Assembly (NCBI GenBank): GCA_037893245.1
Contig: JBAIAA010000904.1
Coordinates: 434,001 to 498,000 of the forward strand
Origin: Crossaster papposus
Taxonomy: Eukaryota; Echinodermata; Asteroidea; Velatida; Solasteridae
Direction of reading: 5' to 3'
Length of the DNA stretch: 64,000 bases
Program-made: the position numbers and the translations under genes
Part shown: positions 12,573 through 23,804 of the stretch, one piece after another
Layout: every line of letters begins with the position of its first letter
Numbering within the stretch: the first letter of the stretch is position 1
The notes under the pieces: generated by a model
The model's database searches: none
The model's input: the letters and a program-made list of their open reading frames with translations, nothing else
Told to the model about the DNA's origin: nothing

Positions 12573-13398
12573 TTTGTTTTGTCTGGGAAAAAGAAAAAAA
12601 AAGAATGTGTTCTTGTATTTAATAATAGCCTAAATAGGTATCGACAGCCATAGCTATAGATGTGAATTTAAAAGAAGTGCCAAATCACCCTCTTACCAAA
12701 ACTGATTCTCTTTAAACTATCAGTACACACTGTATCATCACTTTTTTTCCCTATTTGTCAATCCAATCCGTTAATTATAGAAAATGCTGAGAATTTATAA
12801 GTAACTTACATCTTAACTTGAAAGCCATGCAAGTTGTTACGAAAAAACATTAAACCGAATTCCATACATAATATTCAGGGAATTAAGATGTGGTTTGAGG
12901 TCATGTATCATGCACGTTTGACCTTTGATTTTCTCTGCTGGTGTTAGAGTCCATAGCAGGCATCAATGGGAAGACAGTCTAGATGATAAATTCAGGAAGT
13001 ACATCGTTTGGCGAAATTATTTGAGCACAATCGGTGTGTAAAGTAGATACAGGGAGTGGTCATGAAAGTATTGCCACAAGTTGTCACAAAATGTGTTCAT
13101 CACAAAATGTACAGATATGCAATGAACTAACTACAGCTACATTAGCTACTGTCAACCCTAACCCTATATACCTAATGCTACTTTTTACTACTAGTAGTAA
13201 AACGTACATGTAGTATGCAGTACTCTCACTGACTTGTGTGCAATGCCTGTAGTAATTTTTAGTGTTTGGTACTTCACCCCTAATTGCACTCGTAGTACTT
13301 TTTAGCATTTGGTCCCTCTGCTTGCCGAGTGTGCATGGCCCCTGTATGCTGTGTAGGGTGATCTAAACTCTACAGCAAAAATTGTCACTTGGGACATA
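12573..13398. promoter_or_regulatory. Upstream region of TRIM-NHL gene A, with no further gene
   Basis: Collinear with 32245-32990 and 55652-56530, so the presumed promoter and 5' UTR were duplicated along with each gene. I see no clear TATA box. Near 13154 is a two-copy telomere-like stretch (AACCCTAACCCT). The 59-bp TTAA element present in units 2 and 3 is absent here, where the site reads GATAAATTCAGGAAG (about 12990). The promoter assignment rests only on position. Confidence 0.4.
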
Positions 13399-14229
13399 AG
13401 AATATCCGTAATTTAATAAACCCCCAAAACCAAACAAAATTGGTATGACAAGCGCAAAATTTAAACTGAAATACAGACACTCCGTTTCGTTAGGCATTAA
13501 GGTAAAGGATGGTTTTCAGGACAAATTTGACAGTGAAGATGACTTTTTCCAAACTCAAAAAATGGTTTGTATACAAAAGCAGATTGTGATCTCTTTGAAT
13601 CATGTGTTTTTGAAAAAGCAAACCAAACAAGTGGAACAAAAAACTAGGTTTGAATCTTTATTTTTTTTTAAAGTTTTCTGCAACGCGATATTGCGCCCTA
13701 GTATGATACCCGTGTAAATAAGTCTCGCATATTGTTTAAGGACACGTTTGGGAATACGCGATTCTAGATTTCGAACCAGAGTGGGCAAATATCAGGCTGA
13801 ATACTGTTTACAATTTTTAATTTGCCGCGTATTCGGCCCGAGATTTGCCAACTTGAATTCAAAATCTAGAACCGCGTATTCCAAAACAATATGCGTATTC
13901 CCATGTGGATGGGTATCATGCTAAACCGCAATGTCGCGTTGCGGAAAACTCCGTTCAAGATTGAAAAAAATAAATATTAAAACCTAGTTTTGTTTATCAC
14001 TTGCTGGGTTTGCTCTTTCGAAAACACATTATTCAAAGAGATCACAATCTGCTTTTGTATACAAACCATTTTTTGTGTTTGGAAAAAGTCATCTTCACTG
14101 TCAAATTTGTCCTGAAACCATCCTTTCCTTAATCACTAACAAAACGGAGCGTCTGTATTCAAGTTTAAATTTTGCGCTTGTCATTTCAATTTTGTTTGGT
14201 TTTAAGGTTTATTAAATCACGGATATTCT
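13399..14229. mobile_element. 831-bp foldback element, near-complete palindrome
   Basis: Left arm from AGAATATCCGT and right arm ending ACGGATATTCT pair along nearly the whole element, including the centre (GCAACGCGATATTGCG near 13680 against CGCAATGTCGCGTTGC near 13930). TA flanks both ends, as for Tc1/mariner-type MITEs. Unit 3 continues uninterrupted at the equivalent place (about 56525). Short open frames in the arms are by-products of the repeat. Confidence 0.75.
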
Positions 14230-14333
14230 TATGAATGAACTCATAAAAATAAAAAAAGCCCCTAATGTCAGTATTCATCGGTAATTTCCGTTTTTTGATC
14301 GTCCCTCTGTCGCGGGTCACCACTCATGAATAA

Positions 14334-14786
14334 GGCCAAATAAAAAATAAAAAATGTTTAGCGTCACCGCCAGCTTTCTTTTTGGGGACCGCCTCCTTTT
14401 TTCTTTTCTTTTTCTTTTTGAAAAAAATTATAAATTTGACCATTTTGGCAAAATAATAAAATAAAAGATAATAAAATTTTAATATCGTATTTTAGACTTT
14501 AGCATCACTGTGTACATGCTCTGGAAATTATTTTTGTTGTAATAGGAAGGATAGGGTGTGACGTGTAGTCATGTACAGTGCATACTTGATCGAACCACAT
14601 GAATTTTAATTTCTAATCGTGGGTGAACCATGTTTTAATTTTAAATGCGAAGATAGGGTGTGACATGTTTACTGCATGACTCGAATTGAGATGTGTCGGG
14701 CGGCCATTTTGAAGAAAAAAAAAGGGCCTTCTCCTTCCTTTTAAAAAAAAGGCATGACGCTAAACATGTTTTTTTTTTATTTGGCC
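14334..14786. mobile_element. Harbinger-like MITE
   Basis: The ends GGCCAAATAAAAAATAAAAA and its inverted partner, followed inward by the perfect pair TGTTTAGCGTCA / TGACGCTAAACA, bound 453 bp. Both flanks are TAA (14331-14333 and 14787-14789), which fits the TWA duplication of PIF/Harbinger elements. No coding capacity. Confidence 0.7.
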
Positions 14787-15165
14787 TAATGCATTTTATT
14801 TAATCTAGATTGGAAAATGGCACATGCGCACAACTGTATGTCGCTATACACAATGGCAGAAACAGCGGTGGGAACCAGTTAATTCACGCATGGAGAAATT
14901 TCTCCATGATTCACGTAAGAATAGAAAAAGTACAATTGACGGTCACGTAAGAATAGCAACAGCGTAACTTTTTAGCATTTTTGCACTGATTGGTTGCGGT
15001 CCTAAATATAAAATACTAATATTCACCAACAACACACCGACAACATCACGCACAGCACCGACAACACACCTAAAATACGTTTTATCTATATTGACAAAAA
15101 GGTAGAGTAGTACACAAGTACACACGATACACAAAATGATTGTGCTTGACTTGATGAGCTGGCTA

Positions 15166-15267
15166 CAAATTTCATTTTCACAAAAATATTTAACCCAGGG
15201 CCAGCAGCTCCCAGCCTGGGAGCTGCTGGCCCTGATGGGTTAAATATTTTTGTGAAAATGAAATTTG
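15166..15267. repeat. 102-bp palindrome unique to unit 1
   Basis: The left arm CAAATTTCATTTTCAC..GGCCAGCAGCTCCCAG is repeated inverted with a 3-base difference, so the DNA could form a stem of about 48 bp. The equivalent positions in unit 2 (40490-40580) and unit 3 (56860-56935) have only the right arm followed by unrelated G-rich sequence. It looks like a local inverted duplication. Confidence 0.8.
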
Positions 15268-15505
15268 TTTTTACGCAAAAATATATCTCTAATCCAAAAA
15301 ACAGCGTCAGGTTCCACAATTCTTTCCCATTTTCTAATTGACCAATAATATTAATACTATCTTTGCTCACTTTTTGTTATTGGTCCTTTCACTCAGTCCT
15401 AACTCGAAGCAAGCAACACGGAAGTACATTAAAAAAATTAAAGTCGACATTGAATGCAACATGATGAAGAGCGCCCTCAAACCAACACGCCCAGCCTTCT
15501 GACTC

Positions 15506-15619
15506 TGGCCGTTTTCCAAGCCCAATAGGCTCCTTCTGGCTCTATTACCGGTACCATTAACGAGATACTGCATAAACAAAGCCAAACTGGAGACGAAGCT
15601 TGGGCTTGGAAAACGGCCA
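15506..15619. mobile_element. 114-bp foldback, unit 1 copy
   Basis: The 20-bp word TGGCCGTTTTCCAAGCCCAA is repeated as an exact inverted copy at the right end, with a loop containing ACCGGTA. Present in all three units, so it predates the duplication. It could be a tiny MITE or a transcribed hairpin; nothing decides between them. Confidence 0.7.
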
Positions 15620-16611
15620 AAAGCTTTTTTTTTCTATGGCCACCTGATGCATGAGGCATTAGGATGAGCGCAACTGCGCGAGGGCGAGGCGCCGTGGTGT
15701 TATTAATACTAGGGTTAAATATACAGACGCGGATCCAGGGGGGTGGGGGCCGCAGGGGCACGTGTCCCCCAGGTAAAATGAGTTTTAAAAAAAAACGGGG
15801 TGTGGGGGAAAAGAGGGGGAGGTGAGAGAAAAGGAAGGGAGGAGAATCGGATCGGAGGATCTGCTGTGTCTATTTTTTAACAAAATATAATACAGACAAA
15901 AAAGAGTTATCAATCCACGGAACCCCAGTTTGCGACCCGCACCCGTTCAATTTCTCTCATCATGGTCTCTACTCGCAGCGGGAGAGCGAGGTTGGTTTTA
16001 TCCGCAGAAGACAACCTGAACCCCCCTGGCGGGCATCTAGCCGCTCGTTGGTATCAGGGGTGGCTCCGTTAACCAACGTATGATACTCGGACTACCTGGC
16101 ATCGAGGTTCGATAAATAATCCCGCGCCTGGTGGACATGTGGTCATTAAATTGGCAGTACTGTCTCCTTCATTGCCAATTACCCTTTTATTGCAGTATGG
16201 ATGAATGTTTATGTTGTTAATGACCTTGTGTAAGAATGTTAGTTAGTGGGTTGGTTTGTTCACGGAGCTATGGTTTGTCCAACTTAGGCTAGGACATTGT
16301 CCGAAATCTTTTTGGCGACATTTTTGCTATATAGATAACTCCCGAGTTACGCGCAATTATATTCGTGGATAATAATGGCCCGAGGGACATTATTACCCAC
16401 GAATGGCGCGTTAACGAGGGCAATATCTGACTTAAACTCTACCCATAACGTCACCCGTTGTCCCAGCGCTCCATTGTTTTGCACTAATGGAGCGTCTTTG
16501 TTCTAACCGGTGTAGCGGCTCGTGATATTTTTTTTCAAGAGCTGGGTGGTTTGTGATTGAAATATTCATGAGAAAGACCAATGGCAACTCATATACATGA
16601 AATAACTTTAA

Positions 16612-17370
16612 AGGGAAACTCCACCCATAATTTATAATTGCATAATGTTAAAGAGTGTTAATTGCCATTGTGACTTGATTTTTATTTCATTTTTATCGGT
16701 TTCGGTAATCGTATAAAACAGAGATTTTCTCGCACTGCGCTTACCGTCATGCGAGCCGCCATTTTGTTCTGGTTTATCGGTACATCCGAGATATTGTGAC
16801 GTAGTGTCTGCACCATCAGTACCCGAAGCCCAATCGATAGCGGCCCATGCACGCACAAGTAATGCAAGTGAACCCTTTTGTGTACGGCATAGTGTATACA
16901 CAATGTGTACTGTACATGTGAAAGTGGGCTCAAAATCATACGGAGAAGGACCTGGTGCCATAATTACTAGCTCACAGATTTTCTATTCTTCTCAGAAAAT
17001 ACAAAAATAAACGATAGTTTGTGGCGCGTCAAGTCGATAATGCAATACATGTACTCGCAATAGTCGGGCGCCGTACAACATACGTCTGCATAATGTAGTT
17101 GGCCGCGTCAAGGTGGGATACCAGTGTGAACAACGGGCAATAAAGCAATGTGCATTGAGGTGCAGACACTACGTCATAATTTCCCTGGCGAGGCGGAAAG
17201 TTTGAACAATATGGCCGCGCCCTTGTATTCCTGAATGGCAAGAAATCGTGAATATAATAAGCGCGTGTGTCGTTCTCGATAACAAATCAAAACAAATTCT
17301 CTGCGGAGTCAGTATGTTACCATATATTCTTTTAGACTAGGTAAAATATTATTGAGCCTGGAATTTCCCT
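16612..17370. mobile_element. Kolobok-like MITE with TTAA target duplication
   Basis: Ends AGGGAAACTCCA and, inverted, AGGGAAATTCCA bound 759 bp and are flanked on both sides by TTAA (16608-16611, 17371-17374). Unit 2 keeps the empty site ATAACTTTAAAGAATT near 42255, which proves insertion and duplication of TTAA. The ends are close to those of the 2.6 kb element at 6801. No coding frame of note. Confidence 0.8.
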
Positions 17371-17389
17371 TTAAAGAATTATAAAGAAC

Positions 17390-17462
17390 GGCTTCTTCCA
17401 CCAACTAGTTGGTAGAGAGGAGAGCTATGGATCGAAAGGTATGTGGTTCGAATCCGACTATC
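17390..17462 (+). tRNA. tRNA-like sequence (SINE head or tRNA pseudogene)
   Basis: A box-A-like TAGTTGGTAGAG (17406-17417) and a perfect box B GGTTCGAATCC (17445-17455) have tRNA-like spacing, and the D-arm-like CCAACTAGTTGG can pair. I cannot fold a convincing acceptor stem or name an anticodon. The unit 2 copy (42280-42344) has lost the end of box B. More likely a tRNA-derived repeat than a working tRNA. Confidence 0.35.
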
Positions 17463-18160
17463 GATAACGTTTGTCTTTTTCTTTGACACATTTCCGTATG
17501 GGTTAGTTTAACCATGAAGGTAGGAAGAGAAAATCGGATAGGTTTCTAAAAAAATACAACGAAAACCGCTACACTGGTATTAGTTTTAGTGACTTCCTCT
17601 TTGTTCACTTGCGTTACCTTCCCAAAAGAATGGAGAGAAATTGCCTCCAACGCTTCATTCGTGCAAAATAATGGAGCGCTGGGACAATAGGGTGACGTCA
17701 TGGCAGGAGTTTAATTAAATAATTATTTTCTAATTCGCTGTGCTCAACCGAAAATAAATAATTTTCCAGTTGACTCGCGCCTTGGCGCATATCGACAATA
17801 AACACACTGATCTTGGGGAGCACCGTTCTTCACGAAGAACACTGAGATCTGCTCCCCATTGTCAAGAAAAGAAACGGGAGGCTTGGGATTTTTCATAGCC
17901 AATCTTTAGTACATGCTCGAGACATACTTCTGAGTCTAGTCCAAAATGAACACATTTTCTACTCTGTAAAAGTGGATCTCATTGTAAATTGGCTGGAAAA
18001 CATACATGTACTATAAGCACTTTAAGAAGATTAGGTTTCAAATCTAACTGGTCGATAACCATAATTATAAATTGATATTGAATTATATCATAAATATACA
18101 ATTATCATTCTGTATGGCTACAATACAGCTTTCTCATTAATTATGTGGTTATGACAATGA

Positions 18161-18941
18161 CTAAATACCTAGATTCATAGAAACCAGCAACTTGTTACTC
18201 GTGGTTTCTTTGACATACCTGTCCTTGGAACTGTCAGACTTCCATCTACCATGTCTTTTAAACAGCCTGTCGGGCACTCCGACTGCTGCTGCTGCTGCCG
18301 ATGCCCCTCCTGCTCTCAGACTATGTAAACCAAACTTTTGGGTTTCCAAACCAATGCCCTCAATAGCTTCTTTGAGGATTTCTCTGCATCTGGTGTAGGA
18401 TAAACTTCCTGAGCGAAGTTTATAGCATTATAACTGACTTGAGCAGTACAATAGGTCTGAACAGGAAATCTGTGGAACTGAAGTCTGTGATACCTGCACA
18501 GGAAAGGTACTTTGTCAACATCGCGACTGGACAGGTATCTCTACCAGTAGCCCCAACTACTACCCAGTCTCCCTCCCTGAATTGATCAGTTTTGCTTTTT
18601 TCTATAAAAAGCTTAACATGTGAAGGACTTAACTCTAAATCACAAAGCTTTAAATTAGCAATTTCTCCGTATCTTAGGAAAGCTGCAAAAGACAAAAGAA
18701 ACATACAACAAATTCTGAGATCCTTGAGATCGTATTTGTCGAACTTATGAACTAATTTGCGCAACATCTCTGGGGTTATTGGTTCTTTCCTGGTTACAGG
18801 TTTGGTTAATAATCTTTTAAGCCCTTCTAGCAACAGATGCAAAAACTTTACGTCACATGGGTTGTGAGAACATAATTTGGGTGAACAATCATATTTCCAT
18901 TTAATTCCGTAGAATGCTGATTCAATGGTACTATAAGGCAC
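18161..18941 (-). pseudogene. Tyrosine recombinase of the DIRS-like element, frameshifted
   Basis: Two minus-strand frames make one recombinase. The upstream part (18941-18420) has the catalytic-arginine motif FLRYGEIANL. The downstream part (to 18161) has HSLRAGG (His-x-x-Arg), then HGRWKSDSSKDRYV with the second His/Trp box and the nucleophilic Tyr. A single frameshift near 18425 separates them, so the full enzyme cannot be made, although each catalytic residue is still readable. In this family the enzyme integrates a circular cDNA. It lies directly downstream of the RNase H region, as expected for this group. Confidence 0.85.
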
Positions 18942-19528
18942 GTTGTCATAATGTCATTGTACATAGTAATAAAGTACCTTGCTATATCTTCATGATTTGC
19001 ACATTCCTGCTGAACTTTGTTAAGACGACACCAAACTTCCCATGCGGCTATTGCTCTCTGCCCTTGAAGCTCTCATAACTTTGTTCAATGATTGTTGAAA
19101 CACTTTCTCTCTGAAATAAATTAACAAGGAACAAATATACTGTGTCTACTCAATTTCCTCCTTATTTCTTACTTACACCTTGCCTTTGTCTAAGAATGTA
19201 TCTGTATACATATATATCTGAAACCAGTGTCTCGGATATTAATCTCTTCTCATTATTACGAGTGCTCCCGTGTGTACCTTCCATTCTCCAGCGAGGTTAA
19301 TTGTTCTGAACAATTAAAGTTCCCCAGTGGGAAAGTCTTATCTCCTCCCATCCATTCTCACACATATCACTTCGCTTCGCTTCTAAATTCACTAGTGCCA
19401 AAAATGAAATTGCCATTTCTTCCTTGAACGAAAATAAATGATGGATCTGAGAACCTGATGCAATCGACTACCATACTGGAGAAGGAACTAAATTTGGAAA
19501 ACAACAGTGGCCAGAATGGTGCAGATGG

Positions 19529-21474
19529 CTATGCTGGTGCTACCAGTGTAGCTCTAGCCTTACTCGCTTTCACATGTTTGAATGCTTCTCCGGTGAGAAA
19601 AATTGGAGGAACCAGCCAATTATTGTCCGTCTCCCATGAGATAGAAAAAGCATCAACTGCACTAGTGCCTGCACCTGCATATTTTGAATTGAAAACAGGC
19701 AGTTTGGTATTCCAGTTATCAGCGAACCGATCGACTGAGTGCGGCCCCCAAAAGCCATCTATAAAATTAAAGAACTCCTGGGAAACTCCCCAATCATCTA
19801 ATTCTATTTCTCTGCTTAAGATGTCCGATTCCCTATTCTCTTCTCTGGGGATCCATTGAACTTGCAATGTTATGTCTCTGCATCTACAAAATGATGCTAT
19901 CTCAATACTAATAACATGAAGACCCATGTTCATGCTGCCTTTCTTTATAATAGATTCGACTCCTCTATTGTCTGTGAATACTTTTACGCATTTTCCTTTC
20001 AACCTGTTGTCAAATGCTTGCAAAGCCAGTGCTATGCCTTTCAATTCCCTCCAAGTAGAGCTCTTACCTTTCTCGTTATCAGACCAAGTACAGTTAAATT
20101 TCAGACCGTCGTCATGATCATTAGACTCTAACCTCGCCCATGCCCCACAACCGCTGTGACTGGCGTCCGAATAGACCAATACCTGTGGTAGGGAATAATC
20201 GAATACATATCTGTAGTTAATGATCTTTAAACTATTCTTCCAAAAGAACAATTCCTCTATGACTGGGCTATCACTTGGAAGGCAAAACAATTTATCCCAG
20301 TGGTTCTGCTGACAAATATTAATAATCGAAAACCTGGTTTTCAATTGTGCTATATGTCCCATTACTGGTATCAAAGAAATTATCCTTCCAACGAATGCCG
20401 CTAACTGTCTGGCTGTTACGAATGGCATTTTAACTTTAAATTCATCCAAGTACGTCAATATATTGCCTTTCCTCCTGTTAATAACTCTTAACGAACAATT
20501 CTGTGTATCCCAGGTCATACCTAACCAGTCAATCGACTGTGTTGGTGTCCACACTGACTTTTCAGCATTGGGTACTAACCCAGCGGTTAGAATATCTTGT
20601 TTCACTGAACGTGAATTGCTAGAGCACTCTGCAAATGATGGTGCTAAACACCAACCGTCGGCTAAAAATAAAACCACGAAATAACCTTTTCCTCTCCAGT
20701 GTTTAACTAAAGGTCTGAGACATTTCGTAAAAATGTAAGGAGCCGAAGACATACCAAATGGCAAGACCTGAAAAGAGAAGAATTGGGTACCCTCGCCCAT
20801 ATCCCATGCGAAACTTAAAAACTGTTGATGATCGGGAAATATGTCAATATGGTGGTATCCGGATTTAAGGTCAAATGAAAACATAAAATGCCCTTTGTTA
20901 AAATACTGTAAGGCTATACCCCAATCTTCAAATTGAACACTTTGTTTCCATACGTGACAATTAATATGTCTAAGATCTAGAATGAGTCTTTTCTTCCCTG
21001 AACTCTGGATGGATACAGTAAGCGGATTAACTAAAACAGAAACTGTTAAACATTCCGATATCAGATTTTTTGCAAATAGATCCTTTATGGCCTCTGAAAC
21101 AAAGACTGCATTATCTATAGCAGATTTATTATTCTTAAGATAAACAGAGGATGGCGTGGAAATAAAAGGAATTTTATAACCATACTCGATGACCTGTAGC
21201 ACTTCATCAGGCGCTCCAATGCCTTTCCAAAATTCAATACTGGCTTAGTTCATTCTCCCTCTCACAATAGGTTCCAATGTACCTTGTTTATATTCATAAC
21301 AGTTATGTAAGTAACATTCTTCATCGTACCGATGTTCCATTACCCTGTTCTGCGACAAGTCTAGTCCTGGTAACTTTATCACCCGTCCTTCGGTGTCTTG
21401 ATCAAAGATTGCGCCTTGCTTTCGGTCAAAACTGTTGTCGTGTATACCGACCTGTAACTCTATACCAGGGGGGG

Positions 21475-21506
<32 letters not shown>

Positions 21507-21637
21507 CCTTCGAGGCTGTGATTGCGAAACGCTGTGGTACCGTCCATTCTCAAAATAGGGGGGAACAATTTTCTCACTCGAAAAATAAAGAGTTTTTGGC
21601 ATCCAATCTTAACATCTTGTCTTTTGTAGTTGTACAA
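19529..21637 (-). pseudogene. Reverse transcriptase-RNase H polyprotein of the DIRS-like element
   Basis: One minus-strand frame runs from 21637 to 19529 with in-frame TAA at 21245-21247 and TAG at 19529-19531. The TAG replaces the Trp of a WPSAPFWPLL-like motif, which continues in frame behind it. The RT core has FSFDLKSGYHHIDI and VLPFGMSSAPYIFTK, but the active-site box that is normally Y-x-D-D-G reads FLADG, so the first catalytic Asp is Ala. RNase H follows (VYSDASHSGCGAWA, SSTWRELKG, FTDNRGV), then the conserved WGPHSVDRFAD segment. Near 21480 a poly-G run encodes only a proline tract. The enzyme is certainly inactive. Confidence 0.9.
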
Positions 21638-22997
21638 GGTTGTTATTTACCTTAATGTTTATCATCCAATGACAAAAATTGTATTGAAAATGAAAAAAGC
21701 AGTCCAAAAAATTAGGCGTTGACGTACCGTTGATGCGCGTGGAGATTGTGCACAAATACTCAAACGACGTTAACAAATACCTCCCCTAAAAAGGGCAATA
21801 ATAATCGATAAATTGTGAAAAATCGTGCTTTGACCCCACTCATTTTTTTCCATAGATACGTTAAAAAAGGATGTAGCAGTGATATACTGAATTTTTAAAA
21901 AAATCTGCTAGTGACCCCCTTGCGTTTTATCGTGTTGTTTTCGAACGAAAATGGCAGAAAATGACATCGCCCCAAACAAAATCCGTGTAGATCGTGCCTG
22001 CGTATCTGGCTTTGCGGACGTTGTTTGAATCACTAAATGCGGAGAGCGATACACGGAGCAAATCTGTACGTGTTTCAATGGTGCGCTTCGAGGTAGCGAT
22101 CTATACGTATTTACTGTGTGAGATGTGTGGCTCATGAGCGTGGAAGAACGAATGAGATACATTTCAACGTTGGTGGCGCACTTTCTTGGGCCCCCCCTCC
22201 GCCCCCCCCCCCCCCCCCCCCCCCCCTCCCCCCCCCCCCTGCTCTATACAAAACGTTCATAAAGATGTCATGTGATCTTGTCATGAAAACTTTTGCCCGG
22301 TTTTAAGCAAAAGCTCAGTGAATGCCCTGTGCATCCACTGTGTGGTCAGCTGAGACCAAGGGAAGTTGACCTCTAAACCACACAACACACGTGGAGACTT
22401 AGCTTTGGAACATCCCATTATTAAATAGGGGTAAAATAGGTCGCCGGGTGACCACAGCTGTAAGAAAACTGGTGATTGGTGAGACTATTCTTTCTAAAAG
22501 TGCTTTGCTTTTACTTATCCAATCAGATCGTGTCTTATATCACTGGAAGGCTAATGGTGTCAGCTATATAAAACCGTTCTATCCAAAGTTCGACGACCTT
22601 TGGTTCTCGAGCTACGCCTGTGTGAAGCTGGCTCGTATCAGCGACATGCTGTACTAAATTAAATCACTATACCATTCGTGATCAAGATGATCCAACTGAA
22701 CGATCTCTACTGTTAGATCAACTATGTGTTGAATATCGCTCTTGTCACGCAACAATACTACTGTAGTATTGTAATTATCAAACTGTCCATGATTATACAC
22801 GTATTGCAAATCAAAGTTTCAATACCATGATTCGTATCTCAAAGTCAACACAATTATGACTGAATTTGCATGTGCTTACCTGAGCTCTCTTTAGTGCTGG
22901 CGCCGCTAATTACCTGCTGGATGTTCTCCAGTCTTGGAGAATGAGCTGTGGCCTGGGCAGTTGCGCCGCCGGACCTGCCTTACCGCAGGCGAAACAC
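21638..22997. other. DIRS-like element interior, degraded gag-pol linker
   Basis: I see no readable domain in this part apart from a zinc-knuckle-like remnant at its right edge (about 22965-22997, minus strand, CFACGK). A poly-C tract occupies 22194-22240. An 8-bp-arm palindrome CAATACTAC/GTAGTATTG lies near 22770. Confidence 0.45.
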
Positions 22998-23006
22998 AAA
23001 TCTGAT

Positions 23007-23191
23007 CATATGAAGCATGATATGTGGCAGAGAAAACCCCCCTCTTTTGTGTTGACCAGTTGTGTTCCCGGAATATCAGGAATTCCTTTTAGGTTTCAAG
23101 GGGGTGATGGGTTAGGGTACAATAGTGTTGAGTGCGTATAAAGTATAGGGATAAGAGGGGGTACCCCTCTGCCACATATCGTGCTGTGTAT
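23007..23191. mobile_element. MITE, CACGATATGTGGCAGAG family, copy 2
   Basis: The inverted ends CATGATATGTGGCAGAG (23016-23032) and CTCTGCCACATATCGTG (23167-23183) are bracketed by the 9-bp direct repeat AAATCTGAT (22998-23006, 23192-23200). It sits inside the gag gene of the DIRS-like element, so it inserted after that element arrived. The interior matches copy 1 at 3409 closely, apart from a shorter C run. Confidence 0.85.
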
Positions 23192-23804
23192 AAATCTGAT
23201 GTGCGTGGTCCACTAGTGCTTGCACCCGGCCGGGGAATCTATTGTGCTGTTGATAGCGACGAAAACTATAAAGCATACCAGAACTAGCTGGGTTGGGATG
23301 CGTTTCAGGGGCGCGCTTCTGGTATGGAACCATTCTTCTGCTCTGAAACTTTGCCGGTTTGGACTTCTGCTTAGCAGCGGCTGACTTAATAGCTGATTTA
23401 ATCTTTTTCTCATCTTCACTGTTCTCGGCCAGCTCTTCTGTCTTATATTCGTCTACCACTTTCCACCCGTGCTCGCTTCTGTCCGCTAATTTTATCAACT
23501 TATTTAATTCCTTGTTTACAGCTTCGAGAATGTGTGTCGCTGCCGAGGAGTCGCCTTTGTTCAGCTTTGCCAAGGCCTTCTCTACTTTCTCTTTCTGTTT
23601 CTCGTAAAATTCATATTGAACCCGGTTTCCTTTAAATTTCAGCTGAACCTTTGTAGATTCCAGAACCTGCCTTTTTGTTGAGCTCAGAGCGTCGTCTATG
23701 TACTCTTTTACTCCACCCACGGCTTCCTTGATAATGTCTGAGATACTGTCTAAAGAGACAAGTTGAACCTGTGCTTCTTGCTGGTGTGCTTGTGCGTCTT
23801 CCAT
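23112..23804 (-). pseudogene. Gag-like protein of the DIRS-like element, cut by a MITE
   Basis: The first ATG on the minus strand is at 23804 (MEDAQAHQQEAQVQL). The frame has an alpha-helical, Lys/Glu-rich domain with QLKFKGNRVQYEF and LIKLADRSEHGW, then LAENSEDEKKIKSA, a pattern I associate with gag proteins of DIRS-type elements. From about residue 204 the frame enters the MITE and ends inside it at 23112, giving a chimeric tail. Beyond the MITE, a CFACGK zinc-knuckle remnant (about 22980) shows where the normal C-terminus was, itself frameshifted. The upstream GTG at 23843 is not needed as a start. Confidence 0.75.

Larger units (their letters stand above)
14787..16611. other. Unit 1 downstream block, non-coding
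   Basis: From about 15070 this is collinear with 40390-42245 in unit 2 and, to 15640, with 56760-58560 in unit 3. It holds a palindrome, a foldback and a CGGATCCAGGGGG..CACGTG site (15730-15770) with short G and C runs. No protein family is recognisable in any frame. Confidence 0.5.
1850..17724. repeat. Segmental duplication unit 1
   Basis: First of three tandem units. Landmarks shared with units 2 and 3 are the TTCTTCCCCAT..GTCTTAATTA block (2320-2350, 24225-24250, 44730-44760), a CCCCTATATAT block (4400, 24848, 45070), the TRIM-NHL gene with its intron, and a block with the 114-bp foldback and the CACGTG site. Unit 1 specifically carries the 2.6 kb and 0.76 kb Kolobok-like elements, an 831-bp palindrome and a Harbinger-like MITE. 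The right edge is read from the junction AATTAAATAATT, which continues directly into the next unit at 42600 but is interrupted by a retroelement here. Confidence 0.75.

Noticed and set aside
22118..22306. Proline-rich or glycine-rich frames over poly-C/poly-G tracts (also 24612-24895, 41215-41424, 44892-45218)
   Set aside because: They are homopolymer translation with no conserved sequence on either side.
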